This document shows positions 26,457 to 35,909 of a stretch of DNA of 64,000 nucleotides, piece by piece. Positions within the stretch are counted from its first letter, which is position 1. Each line of letters starts with the position of its first letter. The position numbers and the translations under genes are program-made. Source of the DNA: Pseudomonas sp. ANT_J12 (GTDB lineage Bacteria; Pseudomonadota; Gammaproteobacteria; Pseudomonadales; Pseudomonadaceae); contig NZ_VOBN01000004.1 in NCBI RefSeq assembly GCF_008370045.1, forward strand, positions 1 through 64,000, written 5' to 3'. The notes beneath the pieces were generated by a model. The model did no database searches. It saw only the letters and a program-made list of their open reading frames with translations, and had not been told where the DNA came from.

Positions 26457-27473
26457 ATGCTGGTCTTTCGCCCAGTCGAGTTAACCGACCTGCCCCAGTT
26501 GCAACAACTGGCCCGTGACAGCCTGGTGGGCGTCACGTCCCTGCCGGATGACAGCGAGCGCCTGCGCGAGAAAATTCTCGACTCCTGCGCCTCGTTCAAC
26601 AAAGACGTTGAAGGCAATGGCCCGGAAAACTACTTTTTTGTCCTCGAGGACCTGGTCAACCAGCGTCTGGCAGGCTGCTCGGAAATCCTCGCCACCGCCG
26701 GTTTCAACGAGCCGTTCTACAGCTTGCGCAACCGCCACTTCACCAGCGTCTCCCGGGAGCTGAATATCGAGCATGGCGTGCCGGCGCTGTCGTTGTGTCA
26801 CGACCTCAGCGGCCACACCTTGCTGCGCGGCTTTCACATCGATGCCGATCGGGTGCGCACGCCGTTTTCCGAACTGCTGTCACGGGCGCGGCTGTTGTTT
26901 ATCGCAGCGCATGCCGGGCGCTTCGCCGACGCGGTGATCACCGAAATCGTCGGCTACAGCGATGAGCAAGGCCAGTCGCCGTTCTGGGATGCCCTGGGCA
27001 AACACTTTTTCGATTTGCCTTATGCCGAGGCAGAACGACTGTGTGGCCTGGAGAGCCGGACCTTTCTCGCCGAACTGATGCCGCAATACCCGATCTACGT
27101 GCCGATGCTGCCCCAGTCGGCCCAGGCGTGTATCGGCCGCATCCACCCCGACGGCCAGGAAGCGTTCGACATCCTGGAACGCGAAGGCTTCGAAACCAAC
27201 AGCTACATCGACCTGTTCGACGGCGGCCCGACGCTGTACGCACGTACGCCGGGTATTCGCTCCATCGCCAATAGCCACGTCGCTACCGCGCAGCCAGTCG
27301 AGGTCATCGACGCCCGTGGCAGCTATTTGGTCAGCAACGATTCGCTCAAGGATTACCGGGCCATCGTTGCCGAACTGGATTACACCGCCGGACAACCGGT
27401 GGGCCTGAGCGCCGAGATGTGCGCGACCCTGAACGTGACCGACGGCAGCCCGATCCGGCTGATCGCCCTGTGA
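26457..27473 (+). CDS. Arginine N-succinyltransferase-like protein, AruF-type subunit
   Basis: A 338-residue protein of the AstA family (GNAT-related). GVTSLPDDSERLREKI, YFFVLEDL, SLCHDLSG, TEIVGYSDEQGQSPFWDALG and SRTFLAELMPQYPIYVP follow the alpha subunit AruF of Pseudomonas in order and spacing. The classical aru operon has aruC, D, B and E around it; none is here, so this is a separate paralogous pair. With the next gene it would transfer a succinyl or similar acyl group from CoA to an amino group. The acceptor is unknown. Confidence 0.88.
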   Translation: MLVFRPVELTDLPQLQQLARDSLVGVTSLPDDSERLREKILDSCASFNKDVEGNGPENYFFVLEDLVNQRLAGCSEILATAGFNEPFYSLRNRHFTSVSRELNIEHGVPALSLCHDLSGHTLLRGFHIDADRVRTPFSELLSRARLLFIAAHAGRFADAVITEIVGYSDEQGQSPFWDALGKHFFDLPYAEAERLCGLESRTFLAELMPQYPIYVPMLPQSAQACIGRIHPDGQEAFDILEREGFETNSYIDLFDGGPTLYARTPGIRSIANSHVATAQPVEVIDARGSYLVSNDSLKDYRAIVAELDYTAGQPVGLSAEMCATLNVTDGSPIRLIAL

Positions 27474-27534
27474 GCATCACCCGGCCCCGTGCCCAACGAC
27501 AGCGCCCGAGCACGCGCGCAATAGGAGCTGCATC

Positions 27535-28569
27535 ATGATTGTTCGTCCGGTTCAAGTCACCGACCTGCCCGCCCTGGTGGCGCTGGTGCAACAGGCCGGC
27601 CCCGGGTTTACCACCCTGCCAGCCAGCGAGGAACGCCTGGGCCACCGTGTGCGCTGGGCGCAACGGACCTTCGCCGAACAGGTCGAGCGCGCCGACGCCG
27701 ATTACCTGTTCGTGCTCGAAGACGACGATCAGCGCGTGGTCGGGGTCAGTGCCCTGACCGGTGCCGTCGGCATGCGCGAGCCCTGGTACAACTACCGGGT
27801 CGGGTTGACCGTCAGTTCATCGCCGGACCTGGGCATCCAGAAACAGATCCCGACCTTGTTCCTGAACAACGAAATGACCGGCCAATCGGAACTCTGTTCA
27901 CTGTTCCTGCATCCCGATCAACGCCAGGGCAACAACGGGCGGTTGTTGTCCCTGGGGCGGCTTTTGTTCGTGGCCGAGTTCCAGCAGTTGTTCGGCGACA
28001 AACTGATTGCCGAACTGCGCGGCACTGCCGATGAACAAGGCCGCTCGCCGTTTTGGGACAGCCTCGGCCGGCACTTTTTCAAAACCGATTTCCGCCACGC
28101 CGATCACTTGTCGGGGCTGGGCAACAAATCGTTCATCGCCGAACTGATGCCGCGCCAACCCCTGTACACCTGCCTGCTCACCGAGCAGGCCCAGGCCGTG
28201 ATCGGCAAGGCGCACCCGAACACCGAGCCGGCGCTGAAAATCCTCAATGCCGAAGGCTTTGCCCACCGGGACTACATCGACATTTTCGATGGCGGGCCGG
28301 TGATCGAAGCCCAGGTCGCGAAAATACGTACGGTACGCGACAGTCAGCCGCTGGTGCTGGGCATCGGCACCCCGGACGAACAGGCGCCGGTGTGGCTGAT
28401 CCACAACCGGCGCATGGAAAACTGCCGCATCACCGCCGCCAAGGCGCGGCTGGTGGGCAACAGCCTGATCGTCGACCGCCTCACCGCCAAACGCCTGCAA
28501 CTGCAACCGGGGAACTCGGTGCGGGCGGTGCGGTTGCTGGATCAGGCGCAGCAGGCGGTGGCGGCTTGA
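27535..28569 (+). CDS. Arginine N-succinyltransferase-like protein, AruG-type subunit
   Basis: A 344-residue AstA-family protein matching the beta subunit AruG: TTLPASEERLGHRVRWA, YLFVLEDDD, VGMREPWYNYRVGLTVSS, NNEMTGQSELCSLFLHPDQR, and GRSPFWDSLGRHFF further on. A strong TAGGAG site precedes ATG 27535. It is paired with the AruF-like gene 61 bases upstream. The final 30 residues are less like AruG. It closes the cluster and is followed by a REP pair. Confidence 0.88.
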   Translation: MIVRPVQVTDLPALVALVQQAGPGFTTLPASEERLGHRVRWAQRTFAEQVERADADYLFVLEDDDQRVVGVSALTGAVGMREPWYNYRVGLTVSSSPDLGIQKQIPTLFLNNEMTGQSELCSLFLHPDQRQGNNGRLLSLGRLLFVAEFQQLFGDKLIAELRGTADEQGRSPFWDSLGRHFFKTDFRHADHLSGLGNKSFIAELMPRQPLYTCLLTEQAQAVIGKAHPNTEPALKILNAEGFAHRDYIDIFDGGPVIEAQVAKIRTVRDSQPLVLGIGTPDEQAPVWLIHNRRMENCRITAAKARLVGNSLIVDRLTAKRLQLQPGNSVRAVRLLDQAQQAVAA

Positions 28570-28595
28570 GCGGATCTTGAGACCTCCCCACACCC

Positions 28596-28745
28596 TGTGG
28601 CGAGGGGGCTCGCCCCCGTTGGGCTGCGTAGCGGCCCCAAAACCTGACACCTCGTACTTCAGTCATATCGCATTTACCGCTTGGCGACTGCTTCGCAGCC
28701 GAACGGGGGCAAGCCCCCTCGCCACAAGCAAGCCCCCTCGCCACA
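28596..28745. repeat. REP array, family C, with an extra arm
   Basis: A left arm TGTGGCGAGGGGGCTCGCCC and two tandem right arms (AAGCCCCCTCGCCACA repeated 16 bases apart at 28710-28745). The duplicated right arm is unusual. The 352-base gap otherwise holds only the likely promoter of the next gene. Confidence 0.8.
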
Positions 28746-28921
28746 GGTTATTCATTTATTTCTTGATTGACTGCATCAGCCCACTGCCATTGGCTGCGGT
28801 ATCGTTTCACCCGCCTGTAAATTCGTCATCATCCTTACCCCGCCCGCGTGATAGCCTTTTGTTCCTTCGGCGTTGACACTTTTGCTCAAGCCCTTCCATT
28901 CCAATGCAGTGGTGGAACTAT

Positions 28922-29791
28922 ATGTCCAGGCTTTCCCATCAAGATTTACGCCGTAACTTTCGCCAATTGCTGGCTTCCGACACGTGCTATCACACCGCTT
29001 CCGTCTTTGACCCGATGTCGGCGCGGATCGCGGCGGACCTGGGTTTTGAAGTCGGGATTCTCGGTGGCTCCGTCGCCTCGTTGCAGGTACTGGGCGCCCC
29101 CGATTTCGCCTTGATCACCCTCAGCGAATTCGCCGAGCAGGCCACCCGTATCGGCCGTGTGGCCCAGCTGCCGGTCATTGCCGACGCCGACCACGGCTAC
29201 GGCAACGCGCTGAACGTGATGCGCACCATCGTCGAACTGGAACGCGCCGGCATCGCCGCGCTGACCATCGAAGACACCCTGCTGCCGGCGCAATTCGGCC
29301 GTAAATCCACGGATTTGATCGGGGTTGCCGAAGGCGTCGGCAAGATTCGCGCGGCACTGGAAGCCCGGGTCGACAAGGAAATGGCGATCATCGCCCGCAC
29401 CAATGCGGGGATCCTGCCGATCCAGGAAATCATCAGCCGCACCCAGCAATACCAGAACGCCGGGGCCGACGGCATCTGCATGGTCGGCGTGCAGGACTTC
29501 GACCAACTGGAAAAAATCGCCGAACACCTGAGCGTGCCGCTGATGCTGGTTACTTACGGCAACCCGGCCCTGCGCGACGACAAACGTCTGGCGGAACTGG
29601 GTGTGCGCGTCACCATCGACGGCCACGGCGCGTACTTTGCCGCGATCAAGGCGACCTACGACAGCCTGCGCGAACAACGGCAGATCTTTACCCAGGCCTC
29701 GGACTTGAGCGCGACCGAACTGACGCATACCTATACGCAGCCCGAGGACTACATTCGTTGGGCGGAAGAGTTTATGCGCGTTAAGGAATGA
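28922..29791 (+). CDS. Oxaloacetate decarboxylase of the isocitrate lyase/PEP mutase family
   Basis: A 289-residue barrel enzyme. [18 protein letters not shown] lies near residue 31. [15 protein letters not shown] near residue 86 holds the metal-binding Asp residues, and [11 protein letters not shown] follows. It closely follows the P. aeruginosa PA4872 type, shown to decarboxylate oxaloacetate. The variable loop lacks the Cys of true isocitrate lyases. The start ATG at 28922 was preferred to GTG/ATG options 18 bases upstream. Confidence 0.87.
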   Translation: MSRLSHQDLRRNFRQLLASDTCYHTASVFDPMSARIAADLGFEVGILGGSVASLQVLGAPDFALITLSEFAEQATRIGRVAQLPVIADADHGYGNALNVMRTIVELERAGIAALTIEDTLLPAQFGRKSTDLIGVAEGVGKIRAALEARVDKEMAIIARTNAGILPIQEIISRTQQYQNAGADGICMVGVQDFDQLEKIAEHLSVPLMLVTYGNPALRDDKRLAELGVRVTIDGHGAYFAAIKATYDSLREQRQIFTQASDLSATELTHTYTQPEDYIRWAEEFMRVKE

Positions 29792-29810
29792 CCGTGTGAG
29801 CAGGCAGGAT

Positions 29811-29836
29811 GCTATCGCGAGCCAGCTCGCGATAGC
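29811..29836. terminator. Perfect 12-bp inverted repeat after the decarboxylase
   Basis: GCTATCGCGAGC and GCTCGCGATAGC are separated by two bases, 20 bases after the stop codon. No T run follows, so it may be a REP-like hairpin protecting the transcript end rather than a classical terminator. Confidence 0.5.
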
Positions 29837-29852
29837 GCCAGCCGCAACTCCG

Positions 29853-29993
29853 CTAAACCGTGGCCTTATACCCCTCCTCCCGCTGCAACGCCCGCTTCTG
29901 GATCACATTCAGCACAGCGCAGCCTTCACGTGTCAGCAAATGCACCGCCCGGGTAATGCGGCTCAGGTCGCAATCGGTTCGCGGCCAAGCGAA
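29853..29993 (-). pseudogene. Remnant of a small DNA-binding protein gene
   Basis: A 46-codon frame without a start, running from a stop at 29994-29996 to TAG at 29853. It reads R-T-D-C-D-L-S-R-I-T-R-A-V-H-L-L-T-R-E-G and ends Y-K-A-T-V. The pattern looks like the C-terminal half of a winged helix-turn-helix protein. It lies among REP sequences in a 767-base gap. It could be chance, but its protein-like composition argues for a truncated gene. Confidence 0.35.
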
Positions 29994-30225
29994 TTAAGGT
30001 GGCAGCTGTGTGCGGGTTGGCCGACCGGTACCCGAAAGACCCGGCACACCCGAAGATATCCCGCGCACAGCTGCCATAACATGCATGACGCTGTTGCGTT
30101 TCAGATAGTCGACCGGCCAAGGTCGTTCGCGGTGTTTTTCCGCGAGCCGAAACTATAGAGGTCGATGCCAAAACGCGGCAATAGGGTACGTTGTAGGAAA
30201 CGTCTTGGTAAGTTGTGCGCCGCTG

Positions 30226-30635
30226 AATGATCGTTCCCACGCTCTGCGTGGGAATGCAGCCCGGGACGCTCTGCGTCCCATCCAAAGCCGAACGCGGAGC
30301 GTCCGTTGAGGCATTCCCACGCAGAGCGTGGGAACGATCAGTGGCGGCGTGGCTTACCGCTTGGCCAATTCCATAATCATCCGCGACAACAGATAAATCC
30401 GCGGCGCCACGCTTTCCACTTCCGCGTATGAATAATCGTTCCCACGCTCTGCGTGGGAATGCAGCCCGGGACGCTCTGCGTCCCATCCAAAGCCGAACGC
30501 GGAGCGTCCGTTGAGGCATTCCCACGCGGAGCGTGGGAACGATCAGTGGCGGCGTGGCTTACCGCTTGGCCAATTCCATAATCATCCGCGACAACAGGTA
30601 AATCCTAGGCGCCACGCTTTCCACTTCCGCGTATT
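30226..30635. repeat. 205-bp tandem duplication (REP composite plus 3' end of the carboxypeptidase gene)
   Basis: Bases about 30226-30430 and 30431-30635 are nearly identical, with a period of 205 bases. For example GATCAGTGGC occurs at 30336 and 30541, and TCCGCGTAT at 30421 and 30626. Each unit holds a family B REP composite and the last 75 bases of the M20 peptidase gene with its stop codon. Only the right-hand copy is joined to the gene; the left copy is a dead 3' fragment. Few differences (one is GCAGAGCG/GCGGAGCG) suggest a recent event. Confidence 0.92.
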
Positions 30636-31800
30636 CCTCCGGCGTATGGATGTTGCCGCCGACTATCCCGAACCCATCCAGCGTCGGCGTGCCGACACCG
30701 GCCGACAGACTCGCATCCGCCGCCCCGCCGCTGCCTTCTTCGGATAACTTGCGGCCAATTTCGCCGTAAATGCCTTGGGCCATGGCCATCAGGCGATCCG
30801 ATTCCGGCGTCTGCGGCATCGGCGGCAGGCCCCGTTGCAGAGTGGTGGTGACTTGGGTGTCCGGGATCAGTTTGTCCTGAGAAACCCGCGCCAAGTCCTT
30901 CTCGATCCGGTCGAACTCTTCCGGCACCGCCGCGCGCACGTCGGCCTTGGCGGTGGCCTGGTCCGGGATCACGTTGGTGCGGTCGCCGGCCTTGAGCACG
31001 GTGAAGTTGATGGTGGTTTTCTTCGCGTCGTCGCCGAGTTTGCCCAGTTGCAGAATCTGGTGCGCCGCTTCCATCGCGGCGTTACGCCCGAGTTCCGGCG
31101 CGACGCCAGCGTGGGCTGCTTTACCCTTCACTTCGACCACGGCGGTGGCGCTGCCTTTGCGCCACACCACCAGGCCATCGGCCGGGCGGCCCGGTTCGAG
31201 GTTGAGGGTCACGTCGTGGGCCTTGGCGGTTTTCTTGATCAGGTCGGTGGCGACGTCCGAACCGGTTTCTTCGCTGGCATCGAGCAGGAAGGTGATCTGC
31301 GCATAGTCCTTGAAGTCGAGGTTTTTCAGGACTTTCAACGCGTAGATCCCGGCGACGATGCCGCCCTTGTCGTCCATCACGCCCGGCCCGTAGGCGCGGC
31401 CGTCCTTGATGTGGAAGGGGCGCTCGGCGGCCGAGCCTTCCTTGAACACGGTGTCCATGTGCGCCATCAGCAGGATTTTCGCCTTGCCGGTGCCTTTGAG
31501 GGTCGCGATCACGTGGCTGCTTTTGTCCGGGGTGTTCGGCACCAGTTCGATGCTGAAGCCGAGTTTTTTCAGCTCATCGACGGCAATATCACCCACTTGG
31601 GTCAGGCCGGGTTCGTAGCCGGAACCGGTGTCGATATTGACCAGTTTTTCCAGCAGCTTCAGGGCTTCGGCCTTGTATTGCTCGGCGTCGGCGAGCACTT
31701 GTTTATGCGGTTCGGCGAGGACGGCGGGGGCAAAAGCGCCGAGGGCGAAGGTCAAGGCGAGGCTGGTGGCCAGCGGGGAGCGAGGGAGTTTGAACGTCAT
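30559..31800 (-). CDS. Periplasmic M20-family glutamate carboxypeptidase (carboxypeptidase G2-like)
   Basis: A 413-residue exported zinc peptidase. The signal peptide LATSLALTFALGAFAPAVLA ends near residue 28. The metal ligands are in LLMAHMDTVF (His, Asp), GVMDDKGG (Asp), DASEETGS (Glu-Glu) and the C-terminal region. The order fits CPG2, which removes C-terminal glutamate from folates and similar compounds. The start at ATG 31800 is set by the signal peptide. Its last 75 bases are duplicated downstream in tandem with a REP composite. Confidence 0.9.
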   Translation of the reverse strand: MTFKLPRSPLATSLALTFALGAFAPAVLAEPHKQVLADAEQYKAEALKLLEKLVNIDTGSGYEPGLTQVGDIAVDELKKLGFSIELVPNTPDKSSHVIATLKGTGKAKILLMAHMDTVFKEGSAAERPFHIKDGRAYGPGVMDDKGGIVAGIYALKVLKNLDFKDYAQITFLLDASEETGSDVATDLIKKTAKAHDVTLNLEPGRPADGLVVWRKGSATAVVEVKGKAAHAGVAPELGRNAAMEAAHQILQLGKLGDDAKKTTINFTVLKAGDRTNVIPDQATAKADVRAAVPEEFDRIEKDLARVSQDKLIPDTQVTTTLQRGLPPMPQTPESDRLMAMAQGIYGEIGRKLSEEGSGGAADASLSAGVGTPTLDGFGIVGGNIHTPEEYAEVESVAPRIYLLSRMIMELAKR

Positions 31801-31890
31801 GAATCGATCCTTGTTTCTTGTCGGGGGTAGTCGAACCCTACCGGACAACGGCGCAAGGCTCTATACCGGATGCGACACCTGCGAAACGGT

Positions 31891-32964
31891 TCACACCGAA
31901 TCCAGCAACTCATGCCGAGGCTTGCCATCCCCGCAGCAGATCACCCGATTACGTCCGGTAGTCTTCGCCTCATACAGCGCCTGATCCGCATCGTTGAGCC
32001 ACAACGTGGCATCGGTGTGCGCCGGGTTGAACGCAGCCAGACCGATGCTCAGGCTGACTTTCAGCGCTGGACTTTGCTCATAGCCGAGGGTGGCGAAGCG
32101 ATCGCGCAAGGCGTCCATCGCGGCGGCCGCGCTGTTCAGGGGCAGGTCCGGGAGGATCACGCAGAACTCGTCACCGCCGTAGCGCCCGGCGACGTCCGCC
32201 GCGCGCAGGTTCTGCTTGAGCATTTTGCTCAGCTGGCGCAAGACGATGTCCCCGGCGACGTGGCCGTAGGTGTCGTTGATGGTTTTAAAGTGGTCGATGT
32301 CGATCAGCGCAATCGCCCCACCCGGGTTCTGTCGCCGGCAGCGCTGGAATTCGACTTCCAGTTGATCCTTCCAGGCGCCGTGGTTCAGCAGGCCGGTGAG
32401 GCTGTCGGTGCGGCTCAGGGCCAGCAATTCACGTTTTTGCCGGCCGAGGGTAATGGCCTGGCGGAAGCAGATCCAGCCCAGCGCCAGCGGGTACAGGCAC
32501 AACAACGGCAAGCAGGCGTACAGCTGCAACGGACTGGTTTGCGGGATAAACAACGGGGTGAAAAGCACGAGTCCGACGCCGACCCCGAGGATCTGCGCCA
32601 CGGTCCCGGCCAACAGAAAACGCATGCCGCCGATGGCGACGTTGTTCATCGCCATCATCGAGATGGTGGTAGCGCTGGGCAATGGATTGAACTGCATGGC
32701 CACGACCCAGAAGCCGCCGAGAAAGGCGTCCACCAGCAGGTTGCGGTGTTCGGCGTGGTAAGGAAGTGTGGCGCGGCGCGCCCATTGGTAAGCCAGGTGC
32801 GGCCAGAGAATGCCGTTGAACAGCATCAGCCCCCAGACCCAGGGCGCCGGGTCGAGCGGGTACATCGCCGCACTCACGCACAACAAACCTAAGGCCAAAC
32901 CCAGGGTTCGTGACGTGTAGAGCCTCCTGGCCAGTGAAAGTCCCTTTCCTCCCGTTTTTGCCAT
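31891..32964 (-). CDS. Diguanylate cyclase with MASE2 membrane domain (AdrA/DgcC-like)
   Basis: A protein of about 357 residues. The N-terminal 180 residues form the MASE2 sensor with about five membrane segments (TLPYHAEHRNLLVDAFLGGF is typical). The GGDEF domain follows (TDSLTGLLNHGAWKDQL; DIDHFKTINDTYGH), with the intact active site RYGGDEFC near residue 263. The product-inhibition site RxxD (RAAD) lies five residues before GGDEF. It makes cyclic di-GMP from GTP. ATG 32964 has AGAGG before it; GTG 32997 is an alternative. It is a single gene. Confidence 0.92.
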   Translation of the reverse strand: MAKTGGKGLSLARRLYTSRTLGLALGLLCVSAAMYPLDPAPWVWGLMLFNGILWPHLAYQWARRATLPYHAEHRNLLVDAFLGGFWVVAMQFNPLPSATTISMMAMNNVAIGGMRFLLAGTVAQILGVGVGLVLFTPLFIPQTSPLQLYACLPLLCLYPLALGWICFRQAITLGRQKRELLALSRTDSLTGLLNHGAWKDQLEVEFQRCRRQNPGGAIALIDIDHFKTINDTYGHVAGDIVLRQLSKMLKQNLRAADVAGRYGGDEFCVILPDLPLNSAAAAMDALRDRFATLGYEQSPALKVSLSIGLAAFNPAHTDATLWLNDADQALYEAKTTGRNRVICCGDGKPRHELLDSV

Positions 32965-33079
32965 AGAGGCCTCTACCACTGAACGGAATCTGATCACACC
33001 GGGGGTTGCGGGTGTGAACGGAGTCTATCAGGGCAACGGCGAATAGCCATCACCGGCTGGCGGTGAATACCCGGGGCTC

Positions 33080-33241
33080 TGTAGGAGCGAGGCTTGCCCG
33101 CGAAGAACGATAACGCGGTGTATCAGGTGTACCGTGTCATCGTTCTTCGCGAGCAAGCTTTGCTCCTACAGGCGAATGCGGATGACGCGGTGTATCAGAT
33201 GCACCGCGTTATCGTTCTTCGCGGGCAAGCCTCGCTCCTAC
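33080..33241. repeat. REP cluster, family A, three arms
   Basis: Three family A arms (33080, about 33150 and 33215) with the spacer ACGATAACGCGGTGTATCAG repeated in related forms between them, so a REP pair has been partly duplicated. It fills most of the 353-base gap before the monooxygenase gene. Confidence 0.85.
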
Positions 33242-33317
33242 AAAAGCGGAAGCATCGACCTACAGATTGGCTATACATGAAGGAAGGGTTTAATAAACAA
33301 CGACAAAGAGGAGGCCC

Positions 33318-34772
33318 ATGCCAACCTTTCAGGTATTGATCATCGGCAGCGGATTTGGCGGGCAATGCGCGGCGATCAATTTGCTCAAGGCGGGAATCAG
33401 CGATTTTCGCTTGCTGGAACGGCGGGACTTTTTCGGCGGCACCTGGTGCCAGAACACCTACCCCGGCGCGGCCGTCGACGTGCCCTCGCCCCTGTATTCG
33501 CTGTCCTTCGCGCCTTATCAGTGGACGCAGATGTTCGCCGAACAGGCCGAATTGCATCGCTACACCCAGTACGTGGTGGAGCGTTTCGGCTTGCGCGAAA
33601 AAGTCGAGCTAGAGGCCAACGTCGAAGGCATCGAATGGGATGACGCCGGTAAACGCTGGGCGGTCCGCACCGGCAGCAAAGGCACGTTCTACGCGCAGTT
33701 CCTGATCAACGCCACCGGGCCGCTGAGCCAACCCGTGGTCCCACACTTCGAAGGCATGGAACGCTTCCAGGGCAAGACCTTTCACACCAACTATTGGGAT
33801 CATTCCTACGACTACAGGGGTAAACGTGTCGCGGTGGTCGGCAGCGGCGCGAGTGCGGCCCAGGTCATTCCGGCGATTGCCCCGGACGTCGAACACCTGC
33901 ACGTCTTCCAACGCACCGCCCACTGGGTGCTACCCCGCGCCGATCGCACCTTCGGCCGCTTCCAGCGCTGGCTGCTGGGGCTGAAACCGGCCTACAAACT
34001 GCTGCGCTGGACGATCTACTGGTTATTCGAAACCCGAGTGATCGCGTTCAAATACTCCAAACCGGCGATTCATCTGGTTCAGCGACAAGCCCTGCGTTTC
34101 CTCAAACGCCAGGTGCCCGACCCCGAGTTGCGGCGCAAATTGACCCCGGATTTCACCATCGGCTGCAAGCGGGTGCTGATCTCCAGCACCTTGTACCCGG
34201 CGCTCGCACGGCCCAACGTCACGTTGCACACCCGCGAACAAGGCATCGCCTCCCTCGACGAAACCGGGATCAACACCCTGGACGGCCAGCACATCGACGT
34301 CGACCTGATCGTCTGGTCCACCGGCTACGACGCCACCGACGGGGTGATTTCCTACCCGGTCACCGGCAAGAACGGCAAGCGCCTGAAAGACGTCTGGGCG
34401 CAATATCCACGGGCGTATCTGGGCACCAGCCTGCCGGACTTCCCCAATCTGTTTATCGTCACCGGCCCCAACACCGGCATCGGTCACACCTCGGCGCTGT
34501 TCATCATCGAATCCCAGATGAATTACATCCTCGGCTGCATTCGCGCACTAAAAGAACAGGGCCTGCGCAGCATTGAAGTACGCCCCGAGGCGGAACGTAC
34601 CTACACTGAAATGATCCACAGGGAAATGGAACGCACGGTGTGGAAGTCCGGTGGCTGCCACAGTTGGTATCAAAGCAAGAGCGGTCATGTGATCGCCATG
34701 TTTCCGGGGTTCAGTTTCAGCTATTACCGTTTGACCAAGGCCCTGAAACCCGCCGATCACATACTGTCCTGA
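33318..34772 (+). CDS. Flavin-containing Baeyer-Villiger-type monooxygenase
   Basis: A 484-residue enzyme with two dinucleotide sites: IIGSGFGGQCAAINL at residues 6-20 for FAD and VAVVGSGASAAQ near residue 172 for NADPH. Between them lies the Baeyer-Villiger fingerprint FQGKTFHTNYWD, where the usual final Pro is Asp. The active-site Asp-rich WCQNTYPGAAVDVPSPLY is near residue 45. It inserts oxygen beside ketones, forming esters. A strong AAGAGGAGG ribosome site is present. The alpha/beta hydrolase gene 23 bases downstream would cleave the esters formed. Confidence 0.9.
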   Translation: MPTFQVLIIGSGFGGQCAAINLLKAGISDFRLLERRDFFGGTWCQNTYPGAAVDVPSPLYSLSFAPYQWTQMFAEQAELHRYTQYVVERFGLREKVELEANVEGIEWDDAGKRWAVRTGSKGTFYAQFLINATGPLSQPVVPHFEGMERFQGKTFHTNYWDHSYDYRGKRVAVVGSGASAAQVIPAIAPDVEHLHVFQRTAHWVLPRADRTFGRFQRWLLGLKPAYKLLRWTIYWLFETRVIAFKYSKPAIHLVQRQALRFLKRQVPDPELRRKLTPDFTIGCKRVLISSTLYPALARPNVTLHTREQGIASLDETGINTLDGQHIDVDLIVWSTGYDATDGVISYPVTGKNGKRLKDVWAQYPRAYLGTSLPDFPNLFIVTGPNTGIGHTSALFIIESQMNYILGCIRALKEQGLRSIEVRPEAERTYTEMIHREMERTVWKSGGCHSWYQSKSGHVIAMFPGFSFSYYRLTKALKPADHILS

Positions 34773-34795
34773 TCACGTAAAAAGGAAGACGCCTG

Positions 34796-35722
34796 ATGCT
34801 TTTGTTGGTTGTCGCAATCGCGGTGTTCGTGGCCTGGAGCTGGTTGAGCTACCCGGCCATCGGCCATTGGCTGTATGACCTGAGCATGGCCCTGGAGGCC
34901 AAGCTGTATCGGCTGCACAAGATCGTGGTACCGATCAGCGAAATGACCGTCTCGACCTGGCAAGGCGGGCCGTATGAAGCCTCCAGCGCGGTGTTGATGC
35001 TGCACGGCTACAGCGCCGACAAGAACCTCTGGCTGCGCTTTGCCCGGCACTTTGTCGGCGACTACCGGGTGATCATCCCCGACCTCGCCGGCCATGGCGA
35101 AACCGGCTTCAAGGCCGGTGGCGGCTACGACATCGGGGTTCAGGCCAAGCGCATGATCCAGCTGCTGGATGTGTGCGGCGTCGAGAAAGTGCATGTGATC
35201 GGCAACTCCATGGGCGGCTACATCGCGGCCTGGCTGGCGGCCACTTACCCCGAGCGGATTGCCTCGGTGGCGCTGATCGACCCGGCCGGCGTCACCGCTC
35301 CCGAAATCAGTGACCTGGAACGCCACCTGGCCAAGGGGCACAACCCGTTCCTGATCAATTCCAAGGAAGAATTCCAATACTTCTACGCCATGACCATGGC
35401 CAACCCGCCGTGGGTCCCGGGTGTGGTGCTGGACGCCGTCGCCCAGCGCTACGAACAAAGCCGCGACGAACTGGCGGAAATCTTCCAGGACTTGCGCGCC
35501 AGCCCGCCGATGGAGCCAAAACTCCCCGACATCAAATGCCCGGCGCTGTTGCTCTGGGGGCGCAAGGACCGGTTGATCGACGTCAGCAGCGTCGCGGTGT
35601 GGAGCAAAGGCATTGATAACTTGCGAGTGGATATCTGGGAAGGGATTGGCCACATGCCGATGGTCGAGCAACCGATGAGGACGGCGCGGTTGTATCGGGA
35701 GTTTCTGGGACCGCAGCGATGA
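34796..35722 (+). CDS. Alpha/beta hydrolase, probably membrane-anchored esterase
   Basis: A 308-residue protein. The first 25 residues are hydrophobic (LLVVAIAVFVAWSWLSYPAI) and form a signal anchor. The catalytic parts are LMLHGYSADKNLW near residue 65, IPDLAGHGETG near 97, the elbow GNSMGGYIAAWLA near 137, an Asp near LLWGRKDRLID, and His in GIGHMPMVEQP. It is in one transcript with the monooxygenase gene, which implies that the pair oxidises a ketone and then opens the ester. Confidence 0.88.
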   Translation: MLLLVVAIAVFVAWSWLSYPAIGHWLYDLSMALEAKLYRLHKIVVPISEMTVSTWQGGPYEASSAVLMLHGYSADKNLWLRFARHFVGDYRVIIPDLAGHGETGFKAGGGYDIGVQAKRMIQLLDVCGVEKVHVIGNSMGGYIAAWLAATYPERIASVALIDPAGVTAPEISDLERHLAKGHNPFLINSKEEFQYFYAMTMANPPWVPGVVLDAVAQRYEQSRDELAEIFQDLRASPPMEPKLPDIKCPALLLWGRKDRLIDVSSVAVWSKGIDNLRVDIWEGIGHMPMVEQPMRTARLYREFLGPQR

Positions 35723-35765
35723 ATATTTCTGTGGTGATAAAACCTAATGAAGTGAGCACCGCTTT

Positions 35766-35897
35766 TGTGGCGAGGGAGCTTGCTCCCGCTGGGCTGCGCA
35801 GCAGTCCTCAAACCAGGCACCGCAGTCCTTCAATCAGTATGCGTGTGCCGGGTTGCGACTGCTGCGCAGCCGAGCGGGAGCAAGCTCCCTCGCCACA
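35766..35897. repeat. REP inverted pair, family C
   Basis: Arms TGTGGCGAGGGAGCTTGCTC and its complement, with an inner GCTGCGCAGC repeat. The right arm ends only 12 bases before the glcD start codon, so it may fall within the glcD leader. Confidence 0.8.
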
Positions 35898-35909
35898 GGG
35901 ACCTGTGAA

